Assembly (NCBI RefSeq): GCF_001870465.1
Contig: NZ_MDGK01000063.1
Location: forward strand, 1-47,738
Origin: Pseudomonas extremorientalis
GTDB lineage: Bacteria; Pseudomonadota; Gammaproteobacteria; Pseudomonadales; Pseudomonadaceae
Direction: 5' to 3'
DNA length: 47,738 nt
Shown: piece after piece, positions 1-9,852 of the stretch
How positions within the stretch are numbered: position 1 is the first letter of the stretch
How the letters are laid out: every line of letters starts with the position of its first letter
Translations under genes and position numbers: made by a program
The notes under the pieces: generated by a model
Seen by the model: the letters and a program-made list of their open reading frames with translations, nothing else
What the model was told of the DNA's origin: nothing
The model's database searches: none

Positions 1-10
1 GGGGGCAAGC

Positions 11-35
11 TGAACTGGCCTAATGATTTTGGACA
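11..35 (+). repeat. Left terminal inverted repeat of the IS
   Basis: This 25-bp end starts TGAACTGG and finishes TTTGGACA. It pairs with 1229-1253 read on the other strand, differing at about five positions. It lies just upstream of the orfA ribosome binding site. Confidence 0.88.
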
Positions 36-81
36 CTTCAATCGGGCGCTATGATAGCGCCCAAATCTGAGGTGTTTGGAT

Positions 82-384
82 ATGCGTAAATCTTATTCGA
101 GTGAGTTCAAGCTCAAGGCTGCCAGCATGGTGCTGGATGAAGGTCAGCCGGTTACCGAGGTCTGTGCCAGCCTGGATATTGGTCCTACTGCTCTGCGCCG
201 TTGGGTCGATCAAGTGCAAAAAGAACGCTTGGGCTCGACTCCGGTGGGAGCCAAGGCAATTACCGCTGATCAACGAGAGATCCAGAGACTCAAAGCCCTG
301 CTCAGGGAGAAAGACCTGGACATTGAAATCTTAAAAAAGGCCAGTGCTCTCCTGCTTTTGGACGCCAAAGATCATTCACGCTGA
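82..384 (+). CDS. IS3-family transposase OrfA (helix-turn-helix subunit)
   Basis: This protein of about 100 residues is the DNA-binding part of an IS3-type transposase. The N-terminus (MRKSYSSEFKLKAASMVLDE) begins a helix-turn-helix of about 50 residues. It is followed by a leucine-zipper-like helix, QREIQRLKALLREKDLDIEI, which usually mediates multimerisation. I chose the ATG at 82 because a GAGGTG ribosome binding site sits seven bases upstream; an in-frame TTG at 76 is less likely. A slippery A_AAA_AAG at 333-339 lies near the end of the frame and allows a -1 shift into orfB. OrfA alone often represses or modulates transposition in this family. Confidence 0.92.
   Translation: MRKSYSSEFKLKAASMVLDEGQPVTEVCASLDIGPTALRRWVDQVQKERLGSTPVGAKAITADQREIQRLKALLREKDLDIEILKKASALLLLDAKDHSR
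333..339 (+). other. Slippery heptamer A_AAA_AAG for programmed -1 frameshift
   Basis: In the orfA frame the codons read TTA AAA AAG, so the heptamer A AAA AAG is phased correctly for tandem -1 slippage. The -1 frame is then open without a stop through to the end of orfB. This is the standard signal in IS3-family elements; efficiency cannot be judged from sequence. Confidence 0.85.
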
Positions 385-1217
385 TCGATGAGCTGGACGA
401 GCAGTACGGCGTTAAAAGGTGTTGCCGGGCGTTCGGGGTTAACCGCAGCAGCTTCTATGCCTGGCGCCAGCGCCAGGGCAGAGCAAATCCTGAGCGGGAA
501 AAGCTCAAAGCCGCGCTGGTCAGGCACCACAAGGCGTCGAGAGAGTCGGCGGGCGCACGTACCTTGTCCAAGGAGCTGCAAGCCAAAGGACATCGTGTCG
601 GACGTTACATGGCTCGCAATTTGATGCGCGAGGCTGGCATCGCTAGTCGTCAGCGCAGGCGCCATAAGTACAAGTCGCCGGGCGTGGAGGCCTTGGTGGC
701 GCCGCATGTGCTCAAGCGGAAATTTGATGTGACGGCGGTTAATCAGGTGTGGTGTGGCGACGTAACGTACATCAAGGTCGGCAAGCGTTGGATGTACTTC
801 GCCGCCGTTCTGGATCTGTACGCTCGCAGGATCGTAGGCTGGTCGTTCTCGATGATTTCGGATGCCAACCTGACCTGCGAGGCACTACGCATGGCAGTTG
901 AGCTACGCGGCCATCCCGAGGATGTGTTGTTTCACTCTGACCAAGGTTGCCAGTACACCAGCCATAAATTCCGAAACGCGCTTGTGAAGCATGGGTTTAG
1001 GCAAAGTATGAGCCGTAAAGGCGAGTGCTGGGACAACGCCCCGATGGAGCGTTTCTTTGGTAGTTTGAAATCCGAGTGGGTTCCTGAAACGGGCTACAAA
1101 CTGGAGCATGAGGCCCGGGCAGATGTGCAGCGCTATGTCTCGCGCTACAACATCAGCAGGCCTCACAGCTACAACGACTACCGGTCGCCGGTCGCGAAGG
1201 AAAGGTTGGCGGCATGA
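339..1217 (+). CDS. IS3-family transposase OrfB (DDE catalytic domain), made by -1 frameshift
   Basis: The catalytic half of the transposase is open in the -1 frame from the slippery site at 333-339 to the stop at 1215-1217. It has no ATG before 564, which is already inside conserved sequence, so translation by frameshifting as an OrfAB fusion is the likely route. The N-terminal part (GVNRSSFYAWRQRQ) is the HTH_21-like region. The retroviral integrase fold follows, with its acidic triad in GDVTYIKV, HSDQGCQYTS and APMERFFGSLKSE. The second Asp and the Glu are separated by 35 residues, the DD(35)E spacing. The frame is intact. Confidence 0.92.
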   Translation, partial: GQCSPAFGRQRSFTLIDELDEQYGVKRCCRAFGVNRSSFYAWRQRQGRANPEREKLKAALVRHHKASRESAGARTLSKELQAKGHRVGRYMARNLMREAGIASRQRRRHKYKSPGVEALVAPHVLKRKFDVTAVNQVWCGDVTYIKVGKRWMYFAAVLDLYARRIVGWSFSMISDANLTCEALRMAVELRGHPEDVLFHSDQGCQYTSHKFRNALVKHGFRQSMSRKGECWDNAPMERFFGSLKSEWVPETGYKLEHEARADVQRYVSRYNISRPHSYNDYRSPVAKERLAA

Positions 1218-1228
1218 ACCTTAATCGG

Positions 1229-1253
1229 TGTCCAAGATTACTTGACCAGTTCA
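1229..1253 (-). repeat. Right terminal inverted repeat of the IS
   Basis: Read on the minus strand this begins TGAACTGGTC and ends CTTGGACA, the partner of 11-35. It starts 11 bp after the orfB stop. The flanking AGC at 1254-1256 repeats the AGC at 8-10. Confidence 0.88.
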
Positions 1254-1302
1254 AGCCCCCTCCCACAGTTTGAGTCATGTGGGAGGGGGCTTGCCCCCGA
1301 TA
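1254..1302. repeat. REP doublet (REPIN), left arm cut by the IS
   Basis: Two inverted copies of a REP core face each other: CCCCCTCCCACA at 1256-1267 and TGTGGGAGGGGG at 1279-1290, separated by about 11 bp. The right-hand copy continues into GGGGGCTTGCCCCC, itself a small palindrome. The remaining outer part of the left copy, GGGGGCAAGC, is at 1-10 on the other side of the IS. The doublet lies just past the thiC stop and may also act as a 3'-end structure for that transcript. Confidence 0.85.
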
Positions 1303-1324
1303 AGGCCGGTACAGACGTCTTGAA

Positions 1325-3214
<1,890 letters not shown>

Positions 3215-3371
3215 CACGGGCTCCAATATCCAGGCGGTGGATTATTGTCGGAGCGAACCTGTGACGGACGGACGCACTGGAACCAGTGCTGTGCTTGGCG
3301 CACGAGGCTGTTCGATTGTCGAACAACATCCCGGACGAAGCACAAGAGGACTCGCCGGGTGACGAGAAATC

Positions 3372-3457
3372 TTGTTCCCTACGCAGGCGCTAACCTGATC
3401 AGGTTCAACGGGATCCGGTATTTACCGATCTCAGCCTTCCAACAAGGCACCCCGACA
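3372..3457 (-). promoter_or_regulatory. TPP riboswitch (THI element) in the thiC leader
   Basis: On the minus strand the conserved aptamer blocks appear in order: GGGGTGCC, then GGCTGAGAT, then ACCTGATCAGGTTAGCG followed by CCTGCG and AGGGA. This is the thiamine pyrophosphate aptamer signature. It faces thiC and lies about 160 bases upstream of its start. A small hairpin (GTTCGA/TCGAAC, 3310-3324) lies between aptamer and gene and could be part of the expression platform. TPP binding is expected to lower thiC expression. Confidence 0.95.
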
Positions 3458-3660
3458 AGAACGCAGCCAGTCTAGACCATGCCGTGGGCAAATTGCCAAT
3501 GGCGGTGCATTCAGCGTGATGAATGGCGTGATTGCGGGATTGTTGCGCCGAGTCAGCACCACTACACTCGGTTGCCGCCACAATGCTTGACGCCAGGAAT
3601 GGCCGGCCTTAGCCTTGGGCGCTAAATTATCACCGTAATATTCAAACTAGGGATCGCCTC

Positions 3661-5100
3661 ATGCTGCGCAAACTTTCACTGGCTTTTGCCGTGTCTTGTG
3701 CGACCAACGGAATGGTCTGGGCAGCTGAAGCGCCCTTGTCCGCCAAAACCGACCTGGTCAGCGTCTACCAGGAAGCGGTGGACAACAACGCCGACCTGGC
3801 CGCCGCCCGTGCCCAGTACGGCGCGCAAAAGGAAGTGGTGCCCCAGGCCCGCGCCGGCCTGCTGCCGAACCTGACCGGCGGTGCCGATATCAACAACGTG
3901 CGCACCCAGATCGACACCCCGGCCGCCACCGCCAACCGCGATGCGCACTCCTGGCGCGCCACCCTGAGCCAGCCGCTGTTCCGTGCCGACCGCTGGTTCC
4001 AGCTGCAAGCCGCCGAGGCCACCAATGAGCAGGCGGCATTGCAACTGTCGGCCACCGAACAGAACCTGATCCTGCAAAGCGCCGAAAGCTATTTTGCCGT
4101 GCTGCGCGCCCAGGACAACCTGGCCTCGACCAAGGCCGAAGAAAACGCGTTCAAACGCCAGCTGGACCAGTCCAACGAGCGGTTTGACGTGGGCCTGTCG
4201 GACAAGACCGACGTGCTGCAATCCCAGGCCAGCTACGACACCGCCCGCGCCAACCGCATCCTGGCCCAGCGCCAGGTCGAGGATGCGTTCGAAGCGCTGA
4301 TCACCCTGACCAACCGCCAGTACAACTCGATCCAGGGCATCGTCCACACGCTGCCGGTGCTGCCGCCGCTGCCGAACGACGCCAAGGCCTGGGTCGAAAC
4401 CGCCGGCCGCCAGAACCTGAACCTGCTGGCCAGCAACTACGCGGTCACTGCCGCCGAAGAAACCCTCAAGCAGCGCAAGGCCGGTCACGCGCCAACCCTG
4501 GACGCCGTGGCGCAATATGAGAAAGGCGACAATGACGCCCTCGGTTTCAGCAACCCGAACGCTTTCGGCACGCCGTACCGGGGAGATGTGGAACAGCGCA
4601 CCATTGGCCTGCGCCTGAGCATCCCGATCTACAGCGGCGGGCTGACCAGCTCGCAGGTGCGTGAGTCCTACTCGCGTCTGGGCCAGACCGAGCAGCAGCG
4701 CGAAGGCCTGCGCCGCCAGGTGGTGGAAAACACCCGCAACCTGCACCGCGCGGTGAACACCGACGTGGAGCAGGTACAGGCGCGCCGCCAGTCGATCATC
4801 TCCAACCAGAGCGCGGTGGAAGCCACGGAAATCGGCTATCAGGTGGGTACGCGCAATATCGTCGACGTGCTCGACTCACAGCGCCAGCTCTACGCGTCGG
4901 TGCGCAACTACAACAACAGTCGCTACGACTACATCCTCGACAACCTGCGCCTGAAGCAGGCGGCCGGCACCTTGAACCCGGGAGACCTGCAGGACCTGGC
5001 GCGCTACCTCAAGGCTGACTACAACCCGGACCGCGACTTCCTGCCGCCGGACCTGGCCAAGGCTGCCGCCGAGCAGCTCAAGGCCCGCCCCGGCAACTGA
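3661..5100 (+). CDS. tolC: TolC-family outer-membrane efflux channel
   Basis: This 479-residue outer-membrane factor would form the trimeric exit duct for type I secretion and RND/MFS efflux pumps. An N-terminal signal peptide of about 21 residues ends in MVWA, with AEAPLS after it. Two OEP repeats of long helices follow, with typical segments such as DVLQSQASYDTARANRILAQ in the first half and RNIVDVLDSQRQLYASVRNY in the second, the hallmark duplication of TolC. No inner-membrane or fusion-protein partner gene is adjacent, so it is probably a shared channel like the E. coli TolC. It runs divergently from thiC and converges on waaA. Confidence 0.93.
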   Translation: MLRKLSLAFAVSCATNGMVWAAEAPLSAKTDLVSVYQEAVDNNADLAAARAQYGAQKEVVPQARAGLLPNLTGGADINNVRTQIDTPAATANRDAHSWRATLSQPLFRADRWFQLQAAEATNEQAALQLSATEQNLILQSAESYFAVLRAQDNLASTKAEENAFKRQLDQSNERFDVGLSDKTDVLQSQASYDTARANRILAQRQVEDAFEALITLTNRQYNSIQGIVHTLPVLPPLPNDAKAWVETAGRQNLNLLASNYAVTAAEETLKQRKAGHAPTLDAVAQYEKGDNDALGFSNPNAFGTPYRGDVEQRTIGLRLSIPIYSGGLTSSQVRESYSRLGQTEQQREGLRRQVVENTRNLHRAVNTDVEQVQARRQSIISNQSAVEATEIGYQVGTRNIVDVLDSQRQLYASVRNYNNSRYDYILDNLRLKQAAGTLNPGDLQDLARYLKADYNPDRDFLPPDLAKAAAEQLKARPGN

Positions 5101-5110
5101 ATCCACTGCA

Positions 5111-5132
5111 ACCCCCCTCCCACATTGAGTCA
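5111..5132. repeat. Single REP arm between tolC and waaA
   Basis: CCCCCTCCCACA followed by TTGAGTCA matches the REP arm and spacer seen at 1256-1278. Only one arm is present. It occupies the 41-bp gap between the converging tolC and waaA genes. Confidence 0.6.
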
Positions 5133-5141
5133 GGTGCTGAT

Positions 5142-6419
5142 TCAGTCAGCCAGCAGTCGACCCAGGCCATCCAGTAAACGCGTCAACGCGCCCTGGTTGG
5201 CCTGCATCACCCTGAGCCCCGCCTGCGCCATCTTGCGCGCATCCTGCGGCAGTTCGAACAACTGGCGCACGGCTTCGGCCAACCCTTCTGCGTCGTCCAC
5301 CGCGCGCAACGCCCCGGCTTCACGCATCATCGCGGTGATTTCGAGGAAGTTGAACACATGTGGCCCCATGATCACCGGCAAGGCCAGCGCCGCCGGTTCC
5401 AGTGGGTTGTGCCCACCGGTCGCCACCAGGCTGCCGCCTACGAACGCGCTATCGGCCAAGGCGTAGAGAAACAGCAACTCGCCCATGGTGTCGCCGAGCA
5501 GTACCGACGTGTTCGCGGTGACGGGTTCGCCACTGGAGCGACGCACCGTGGCAAAACCCTGCTGCTCGCACAGTGCGAACATCGGGCCGAAGCGCTCCTG
5601 ATGGCGCGGCACCAGAATCAGCAGGGCGTTGGGGTAGCTGTCGAGCAGTCGGCGATGGGCGGCCAGCACCACCTCATCTTCACCTTCATGGGTACTCGCT
5701 GCGATCCACACCGGACGCTCGCTGGCACCCCATTGCGCGCGCAACGCGGCGGCGCGCACCGGCAACTGGGGGTCGATGGTCAGGTCGAACTTGATCGAGC
5801 CGGTGACTTCGACGGTTTCCGGCCGAGCCCCCAAATCCAGGAAGCGCTGCGCTTCGGCTTGCGTCTGCACAGCGAACAGGCTCATTTCGGCCAACATCGG
5901 CGCCGTCAGCCTGGCAAAGCGCCCATAGCCCTTGGCCGAACGCGCCGACAACCGCGCATTGGCCAATGCCACCGGAATCCCGCGCCGGGCGCAGGCGTGG
6001 ATATGATTGGGCCACAGCTCGGTTTCCATGATCACCGCGAGCTTGGGCTGTACACGATCAAGAAAACGCTTGGCCGCGCACGGCAAGTCATACGGCAAGT
6101 AGCAGTGCTGGATTCGCGGTTCATTGGCGAACAACGCCTGGATACGCTCGGAACCGGTCGGCGTCATGCAGGTGACGGTGATCGGCAGCGTCGGATAACG
6201 CTCCAGCAACCCGCGCACCATAGGCGCAGCGGCAATGCTTTCGCCCACCGACACGGCGTGCACCCAGATCCCACCCGGCCGCATCACCGGCAAGCCATAG
6301 GAGAAGCGCTCGCCGACGCGCTTGGCATAGGCCGGCGCCTTGCGCGCGCGCAGCCACAGACGTAAAGCCACCAAGGGCAGCGCCAGGTAAAACAGACAGC
6401 TGTAGAGAGTTCTATTCAT
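5142..6419 (-). CDS. waaA: Kdo transferase WaaA (KdtA)
   Basis: WaaA adds Kdo from CMP-Kdo to the lipid A precursor, the first step of LPS core assembly, at the cytoplasmic face of the inner membrane. The 425-residue protein opens with a membrane anchor (LYSCLFYLALPLVALRLWL). A GT30 N-terminal domain follows, containing WVHAVSVGESIAAAPM, where the catalytic Glu lies. The C-terminal half is GT-B with GDTMGELLFLYALAD and GGHNPLEPAALALPVIMGPH, which bind the CMP-Kdo donor. The start at 6419 (MNRTLYS) gives the family length; the frame is open further upstream but only over LysR-coding sequence. Confidence 0.96.
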   Translation of the reverse strand: MNRTLYSCLFYLALPLVALRLWLRARKAPAYAKRVGERFSYGLPVMRPGGIWVHAVSVGESIAAAPMVRGLLERYPTLPITVTCMTPTGSERIQALFANEPRIQHCYLPYDLPCAAKRFLDRVQPKLAVIMETELWPNHIHACARRGIPVALANARLSARSAKGYGRFARLTAPMLAEMSLFAVQTQAEAQRFLDLGARPETVEVTGSIKFDLTIDPQLPVRAAALRAQWGASERPVWIAASTHEGEDEVVLAAHRRLLDSYPNALLILVPRHQERFGPMFALCEQQGFATVRRSSGEPVTANTSVLLGDTMGELLFLYALADSAFVGGSLVATGGHNPLEPAALALPVIMGPHVFNFLEITAMMREAGALRAVDDAEGLAEAVRQLFELPQDARKMAQAGLRVMQANQGALTRLLDGLGRLLAD

Positions 6420-6442
6420 GGCGGCGGAGTTTATCGGCTTTT

Positions 6443-7333
6443 TCAGTCGATCGCCTGCAAGCACTCGGCAAATCGTTTGGCCAGGAAGCGCGCTGCCGGC
6501 CCCAGATGTTCGTCGCGCCGCCAGACCAGCTCGACCACCAGGGCCGGCGGCGTCCATTCGCTGTCCAGTTCGACCATCTGTTGCTGGTAGGTCGGGTATT
6601 GCACGATATGCCGCGGCAACCAGGCCCAGCCCAGGCCACTCATCAGCCATTCGGCCAGCACGTAGAAACTGTCGGCGCGCCACACCAGCGGGCTGGCGGC
6701 CTCGCTGCCGGGGTAGACACTGGTCTGGGTCGACATCAGCAACTGGCGGAACTGCGCCAGGTGCTGGCACGTTACATAGGTTTGCTTGGCCAGCGGGTGA
6801 TTCACACCGCACACCGTGACCATCTCCACGCTGCCGACCACGCGCCGCTCCAGGGCTTCAGGGATCTGGTCGTGATAGAACAGCAGGCCCAGGTCAGCCT
6901 TGCGCTCCACCAGCTTGCGCGCCACATCACCCTGGGCCGCGCTGGACAACTGTACCTCCAACAACGGGTACTGCCCGGCCAGTGCCTCAAGACTATCGAG
7001 CACTGGCTGGAACAGCATGGCTTCATCCTGGGCCAGGCGCAGGCAGGCCTCTTCACCACGGGTCAATGACAGTGCCCGGCCATTGAGTCGCTCGCACTGG
7101 CGCAGCACTTCGCGCGCTTCTTCCAGCAACACACTGCCGGCTTCGGTCAGCCGGGGCTGGCGGCCGCTGCTACGCTCGAACAGGCTGACGCCCAGGTCCG
7201 CCTCCAGCATGGCAATCCCATTGCTGACCGCCGATTGAGCCTTGCGCTGCTGGCGCGCCACCGCCGAAAACGAACGCTGCTCGGCGACGCTGACAAACAA
7301 ACGCATCCGTTCCAGATCCCACTGTACGCTCAT
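6443..7333 (-). CDS. LysR-family transcriptional regulator
   Basis: This 296-residue protein has an N-terminal winged helix-turn-helix at about residues 6-65, with AEQRSFSAVARQQRKAQSAV and TEAGSVLLEEAREVLRQCE being typical. A periplasmic-binding-like effector domain follows. It ends 23 bp before the waaA start on the same strand and is divergent from the SMR gene across a 102-bp gap. By the usual LysR arrangement the SMR transporter and the downstream oxidoreductases are the likeliest targets. The effector is unknown. Confidence 0.93.
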   Translation of the reverse strand: MSVQWDLERMRLFVSVAEQRSFSAVARQQRKAQSAVSNGIAMLEADLGVSLFERSSGRQPRLTEAGSVLLEEAREVLRQCERLNGRALSLTRGEEACLRLAQDEAMLFQPVLDSLEALAGQYPLLEVQLSSAAQGDVARKLVERKADLGLLFYHDQIPEALERRVVGSVEMVTVCGVNHPLAKQTYVTCQHLAQFRQLLMSTQTSVYPGSEAASPLVWRADSFYVLAEWLMSGLGWAWLPRHIVQYPTYQQQMVELDSEWTPPALVVELVWRRDEHLGPAARFLAKRFAECLQAID

Positions 7334-7368
7334 GCCTCAACCCATCTCTGATTCGGATAGGTAATGAC

Positions 7369-7396
7369 TTTACCCCATCTGACATAACTCTAAAAT
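7369..7396 (+). promoter_or_regulatory. Candidate sigma-70 promoter for the SMR gene
   Basis: TTTACC at 7369-7374 and TAAAAT at 7391-7396 are separated by 16 bp and lie about 40 bp upstream of the SMR start. They match the consensus at 4/6 and 5/6 positions. The region also has to hold the LysR operator, but I could not identify a clear T-N11-A site. Confidence 0.35.
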
Positions 7397-7435
7397 GCCA
7401 GCCTTAACTGACCGCTTTATCCGAGGACTGCCCCC

Positions 7436-7771
7436 ATGAACGCCGCCTACTGCTATCTGGCTATCGCCATCTGCTCGGAAGTGATCGCCACCGTTTCCAT
7501 GAAAGCCATCAAGGGCTGGAGCACGCCTATCCCACTGCTGCTGGTGATCGTCGGCTACGGCGTGGCGTTCTGGATGCTGACGCTGGTGGTGCGCACCGTG
7601 CCGGTGGGCGTGGCCTACGCGGTGTGGGCTGGAATGGGGATTGTGATGGTCAGCATCGCGGCGTTGTTCATCTACGGGCAGAAGCTGGATATCCCGGCGA
7701 TGCTGGGGATGGGCCTGATTGTGCTGGGCGTGGTGGTGATCCAGCTGTTCTCGAAAACCGCCGGGCACTGA
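7436..7771 (+). CDS. Small multidrug resistance (SMR) family transporter
   Basis: This 111-residue inner-membrane protein has four predicted transmembrane helices and the SMR signature. Glu15, in AIAICSEVIATVSMKA, matches the essential proton- and substrate-binding Glu14 of EmrE. The loop and helix AYAVWAGMGIVMVSIAAL is also diagnostic. It would export cationic drugs or a small metabolite as a homodimer; sequence alone does not separate EmrE-like from guanidinium-exporting members. A GAGGA ribosome binding site lies about 10 bp upstream. It is divergent from the LysR gene and 55 bp ahead of the FAD oxidoreductase. Confidence 0.93.
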   Translation: MNAAYCYLAIAICSEVIATVSMKAIKGWSTPIPLLLVIVGYGVAFWMLTLVVRTVPVGVAYAVWAGMGIVMVSIAALFIYGQKLDIPAMLGMGLIVLGVVVIQLFSKTAGH

Positions 7772-7826
7772 CCACTCCTCAACAGCCTGTATACTGCGCC
7801 TCTTGTCTTGAACACTGAGGTCGCCC

Positions 7827-9002
7827 ATGCCATCCGTTATTTCCACCGACGTTCTGATTGTCGGCGCCGGGGTTGCCGGCCTCTGGCTGAATGCGCGCCT
7901 GCGCCGCCAGGGGTTTTCCACGGTGGTGGTGGAAAACGCCACCTTGGGTGGCGGGCAGAGCGTGAAGTCCCAGGGGATCATTCACGGTGGTGCGAAGTAC
8001 GCCCTGCACGGCGCGATCACCGGCGCGTCCGAAGCCATTGCCGACATGCCGCGTCGCTGGCGCGAAGCACTGGCGGGTAGCGGTGAGCTGGACCTGCGCG
8101 GCGTACGCTTGTTGTCCGAGGCGCATTACCTGTGGTCCCCCGGCACACTCGCCGGCAACCTCACCAGTTTTTTCGCCAGCAAGGCCGTGCGTGGCCGTGT
8201 TGATCAGGTCAAGGGCGACGATTTACCCCCAGCGCTGCAAGACCGCCGCTTCAAGGGCAAGGTCTACCGCCTTGCCGAGTTGGTCATCGATGTACCAAGT
8301 CTGATCGAACGCCTGGCCCAACTGGCCGGCGATGGTTTGCTCGCCGGCCAGCACATCGAACCGTTGTTGGAAGGCGACACACTGGTGGGCTTGAAGGTGG
8401 ACAGTCGCGAGATCCGCGCCCAGCGCATCGTGTTGAGTGCCGGCGCAGGTACGGCGGATCTGCTGACCGCGCTGGGCATCAGCCAGCCGGCCATGCAAAA
8501 ACGCCCATTGCATATGATCATCGCCAAAGGGCCCGGCCTGAAGCCACTGTATGCCCACTGCCTGGGCGGCGGCACCAAACCGCGCATTACCGTTACCACT
8601 CACCCGGCGGCCGATGGCAACTGGGTGTGGTACATGGGCGGCGATATTGCCGAAGCCGATGGTGTGGCGCGCACCCCGCAGGAACAGATTGCTACGGCGC
8701 AAAAAGAGCTGGCGCAGTTGCTGCCCTGGATCGACATGAGCCAGACCCAATGGGCGACCCTGCGCGTCGACCGCGCGGAGCCCCTGCAATCGGGCCTGAC
8801 CCGGCCCGACAACGCCTTCATCGCCGAACAAGGCCGTCTGCTGGTGGGCTGGCCGACCAAATTGGCCCTGGCGCCGGACTTCGCCGATCGGGTGATCAAC
8901 AGCCTGGAGCGTGACGGCATCCGCCCAAGTGTCGGCGAGCCGCTGCCCGACCTGCCACGACCCGCCATCGGCGTGCCTGCCTGGGAGCAACTGTTGCCAT
9001 GA
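7827..9002 (+). CDS. FAD-dependent oxidoreductase (DAO fold)
   Basis: This 391-residue protein resembles D-amino-acid oxidase/glycine oxidase-type flavoenzymes. A dinucleotide-binding motif GAGVAG occurs at residues 13-18 (VLIVGAGVAGLWLNARLRRQ), followed by SQGIIHGGAKYALHGAITGA, where FAD-contacting residues are expected. The substrate is unknown. The stop codon overlaps the start of the aldo/keto reductase by 4 bp (ATGA), so the two are translationally coupled and probably work on the same compound. The same pair occurs, as I recall, next to the SMR gene in P. aeruginosa. Confidence 0.88.
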   Translation: MPSVISTDVLIVGAGVAGLWLNARLRRQGFSTVVVENATLGGGQSVKSQGIIHGGAKYALHGAITGASEAIADMPRRWREALAGSGELDLRGVRLLSEAHYLWSPGTLAGNLTSFFASKAVRGRVDQVKGDDLPPALQDRRFKGKVYRLAELVIDVPSLIERLAQLAGDGLLAGQHIEPLLEGDTLVGLKVDSREIRAQRIVLSAGAGTADLLTALGISQPAMQKRPLHMIIAKGPGLKPLYAHCLGGGTKPRITVTTHPAADGNWVWYMGGDIAEADGVARTPQEQIATAQKELAQLLPWIDMSQTQWATLRVDRAEPLQSGLTRPDNAFIAEQGRLLVGWPTKLALAPDFADRVINSLERDGIRPSVGEPLPDLPRPAIGVPAWEQLLP

Positions 9003-9811
9003 GCCTGCCCACCCTGCACGACCTGCACCGCCCCCTGGGCAGCACTGGCCTGTTGGTGTCCCCCCTGGGCCTGGGCACCGTCAAGCTGGGCCGCGACCAA
9101 GGGGTGAAATACCCCAGCGGCTTCCAGATCCCCGGCGACGACGAGGCCCGCATGCTGTTGCGCCAGGCCCGTGAACTGGGCATCAACCTGATCGACACCG
9201 CGCCGGCCTATGGCATGAGCGAAGAACGTCTGGGGCCGCTGCTGCGGGGCCAGCGCAAAGACTGGGTGATCGTCAGCAAAGTCGGCGAAGAATTCGAGAA
9301 TGGCGCGTCCAGCCACGACTTCAGCGCGGCCCACACCCGGATGTCGATCGAGCGCAGCTTGAAACGACTTGAAACCGATTTTATCGACCTGGTGCTGGTG
9401 CACTCCGACGGTAACGACCTGCATATCCTCAATGACTGCGAGGTCTACCAGACCCTGGCGGCGCTGAAACAGGAAGGCAAGATCCGTGGTTTCGGCTTTT
9501 CCGGCAAGACCGTCGAGGGCGGCGTAAAGGCTCTGGAACAGGGCGATTGCGCGATGGTCACCTACAATCTGAACGAACAGGCCGAGAAAGCCGTCATTGA
9601 ATATGCGGCGGCCCACGGCAAGGGCATCCTGGTGAAAAAGGCCTTGGCCAGCGGCCACGTCTGCCTGGAGCCTGGAATGGATCCAATTCGCGCCAGTTTC
9701 ATGTTGTTGTTTGCGCAAACAGGCGTTGCCAGTGCTATTGTCGGGACCATTAATCCGCTGCACCTGGCCCATAACGTGGCGACCGCTGCCCAGGTCATTC
9801 GTCAACTCTGA
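8999..9811 (+). CDS. Aldo/keto reductase family oxidoreductase
   Basis: This 270-residue TIM-barrel protein carries the AKR catalytic tetrad: Asp66 and Tyr71 in LIDTAPAYGMSEERLG, Lys94 in VIVSKVGEEF and His135 in LVLVHSDGND. It should be an NAD(P)H-dependent reductase, with unknown substrate. It overlaps the preceding FAD oxidoreductase by 4 bp and is followed after 41 bp by the conserved hypothetical gene, making a probable operon. Confidence 0.92.
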   Translation: MSLPTLHDLHRPLGSTGLLVSPLGLGTVKLGRDQGVKYPSGFQIPGDDEARMLLRQARELGINLIDTAPAYGMSEERLGPLLRGQRKDWVIVSKVGEEFENGASSHDFSAAHTRMSIERSLKRLETDFIDLVLVHSDGNDLHILNDCEVYQTLAALKQEGKIRGFGFSGKTVEGGVKALEQGDCAMVTYNLNEQAEKAVIEYAAAHGKGILVKKALASGHVCLEPGMDPIRASFMLLFAQTGVASAIVGTINPLHLAHNVATAAQVIRQL

Positions 9812-9852
9812 TGCCGCCGACGCGGCCGACCCCGTCGCAAGAAGGAGCCGAC

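Larger units (their letters stand above)
11..1253 (+). mobile_element. Complete IS3-family insertion sequence
   Basis: The element is 1243 bp. It is bounded by imperfect 25-bp inverted repeats at 11-35 and 1229-1253 that begin TGAACTGG and end TTGGACA, with about 20 of 25 positions matching. It carries two overlapping reading frames, orfA and orfB, joined by a slippery heptamer, the usual IS3 plan. The bases outside both ends are AGC (8-10 and 1254-1256), a 3-bp target duplication as expected for this family. Both frames are intact, so the copy looks potentially active. The subgroup (perhaps IS51-like) is a guess. Confidence 0.93.

Noticed and set aside
1254..1302. Repeated palindromes considered as a CRISPR or attachment site
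   Set aside because: There are only two facing copies and no spacer series; they match the REP type found singly elsewhere in the window.
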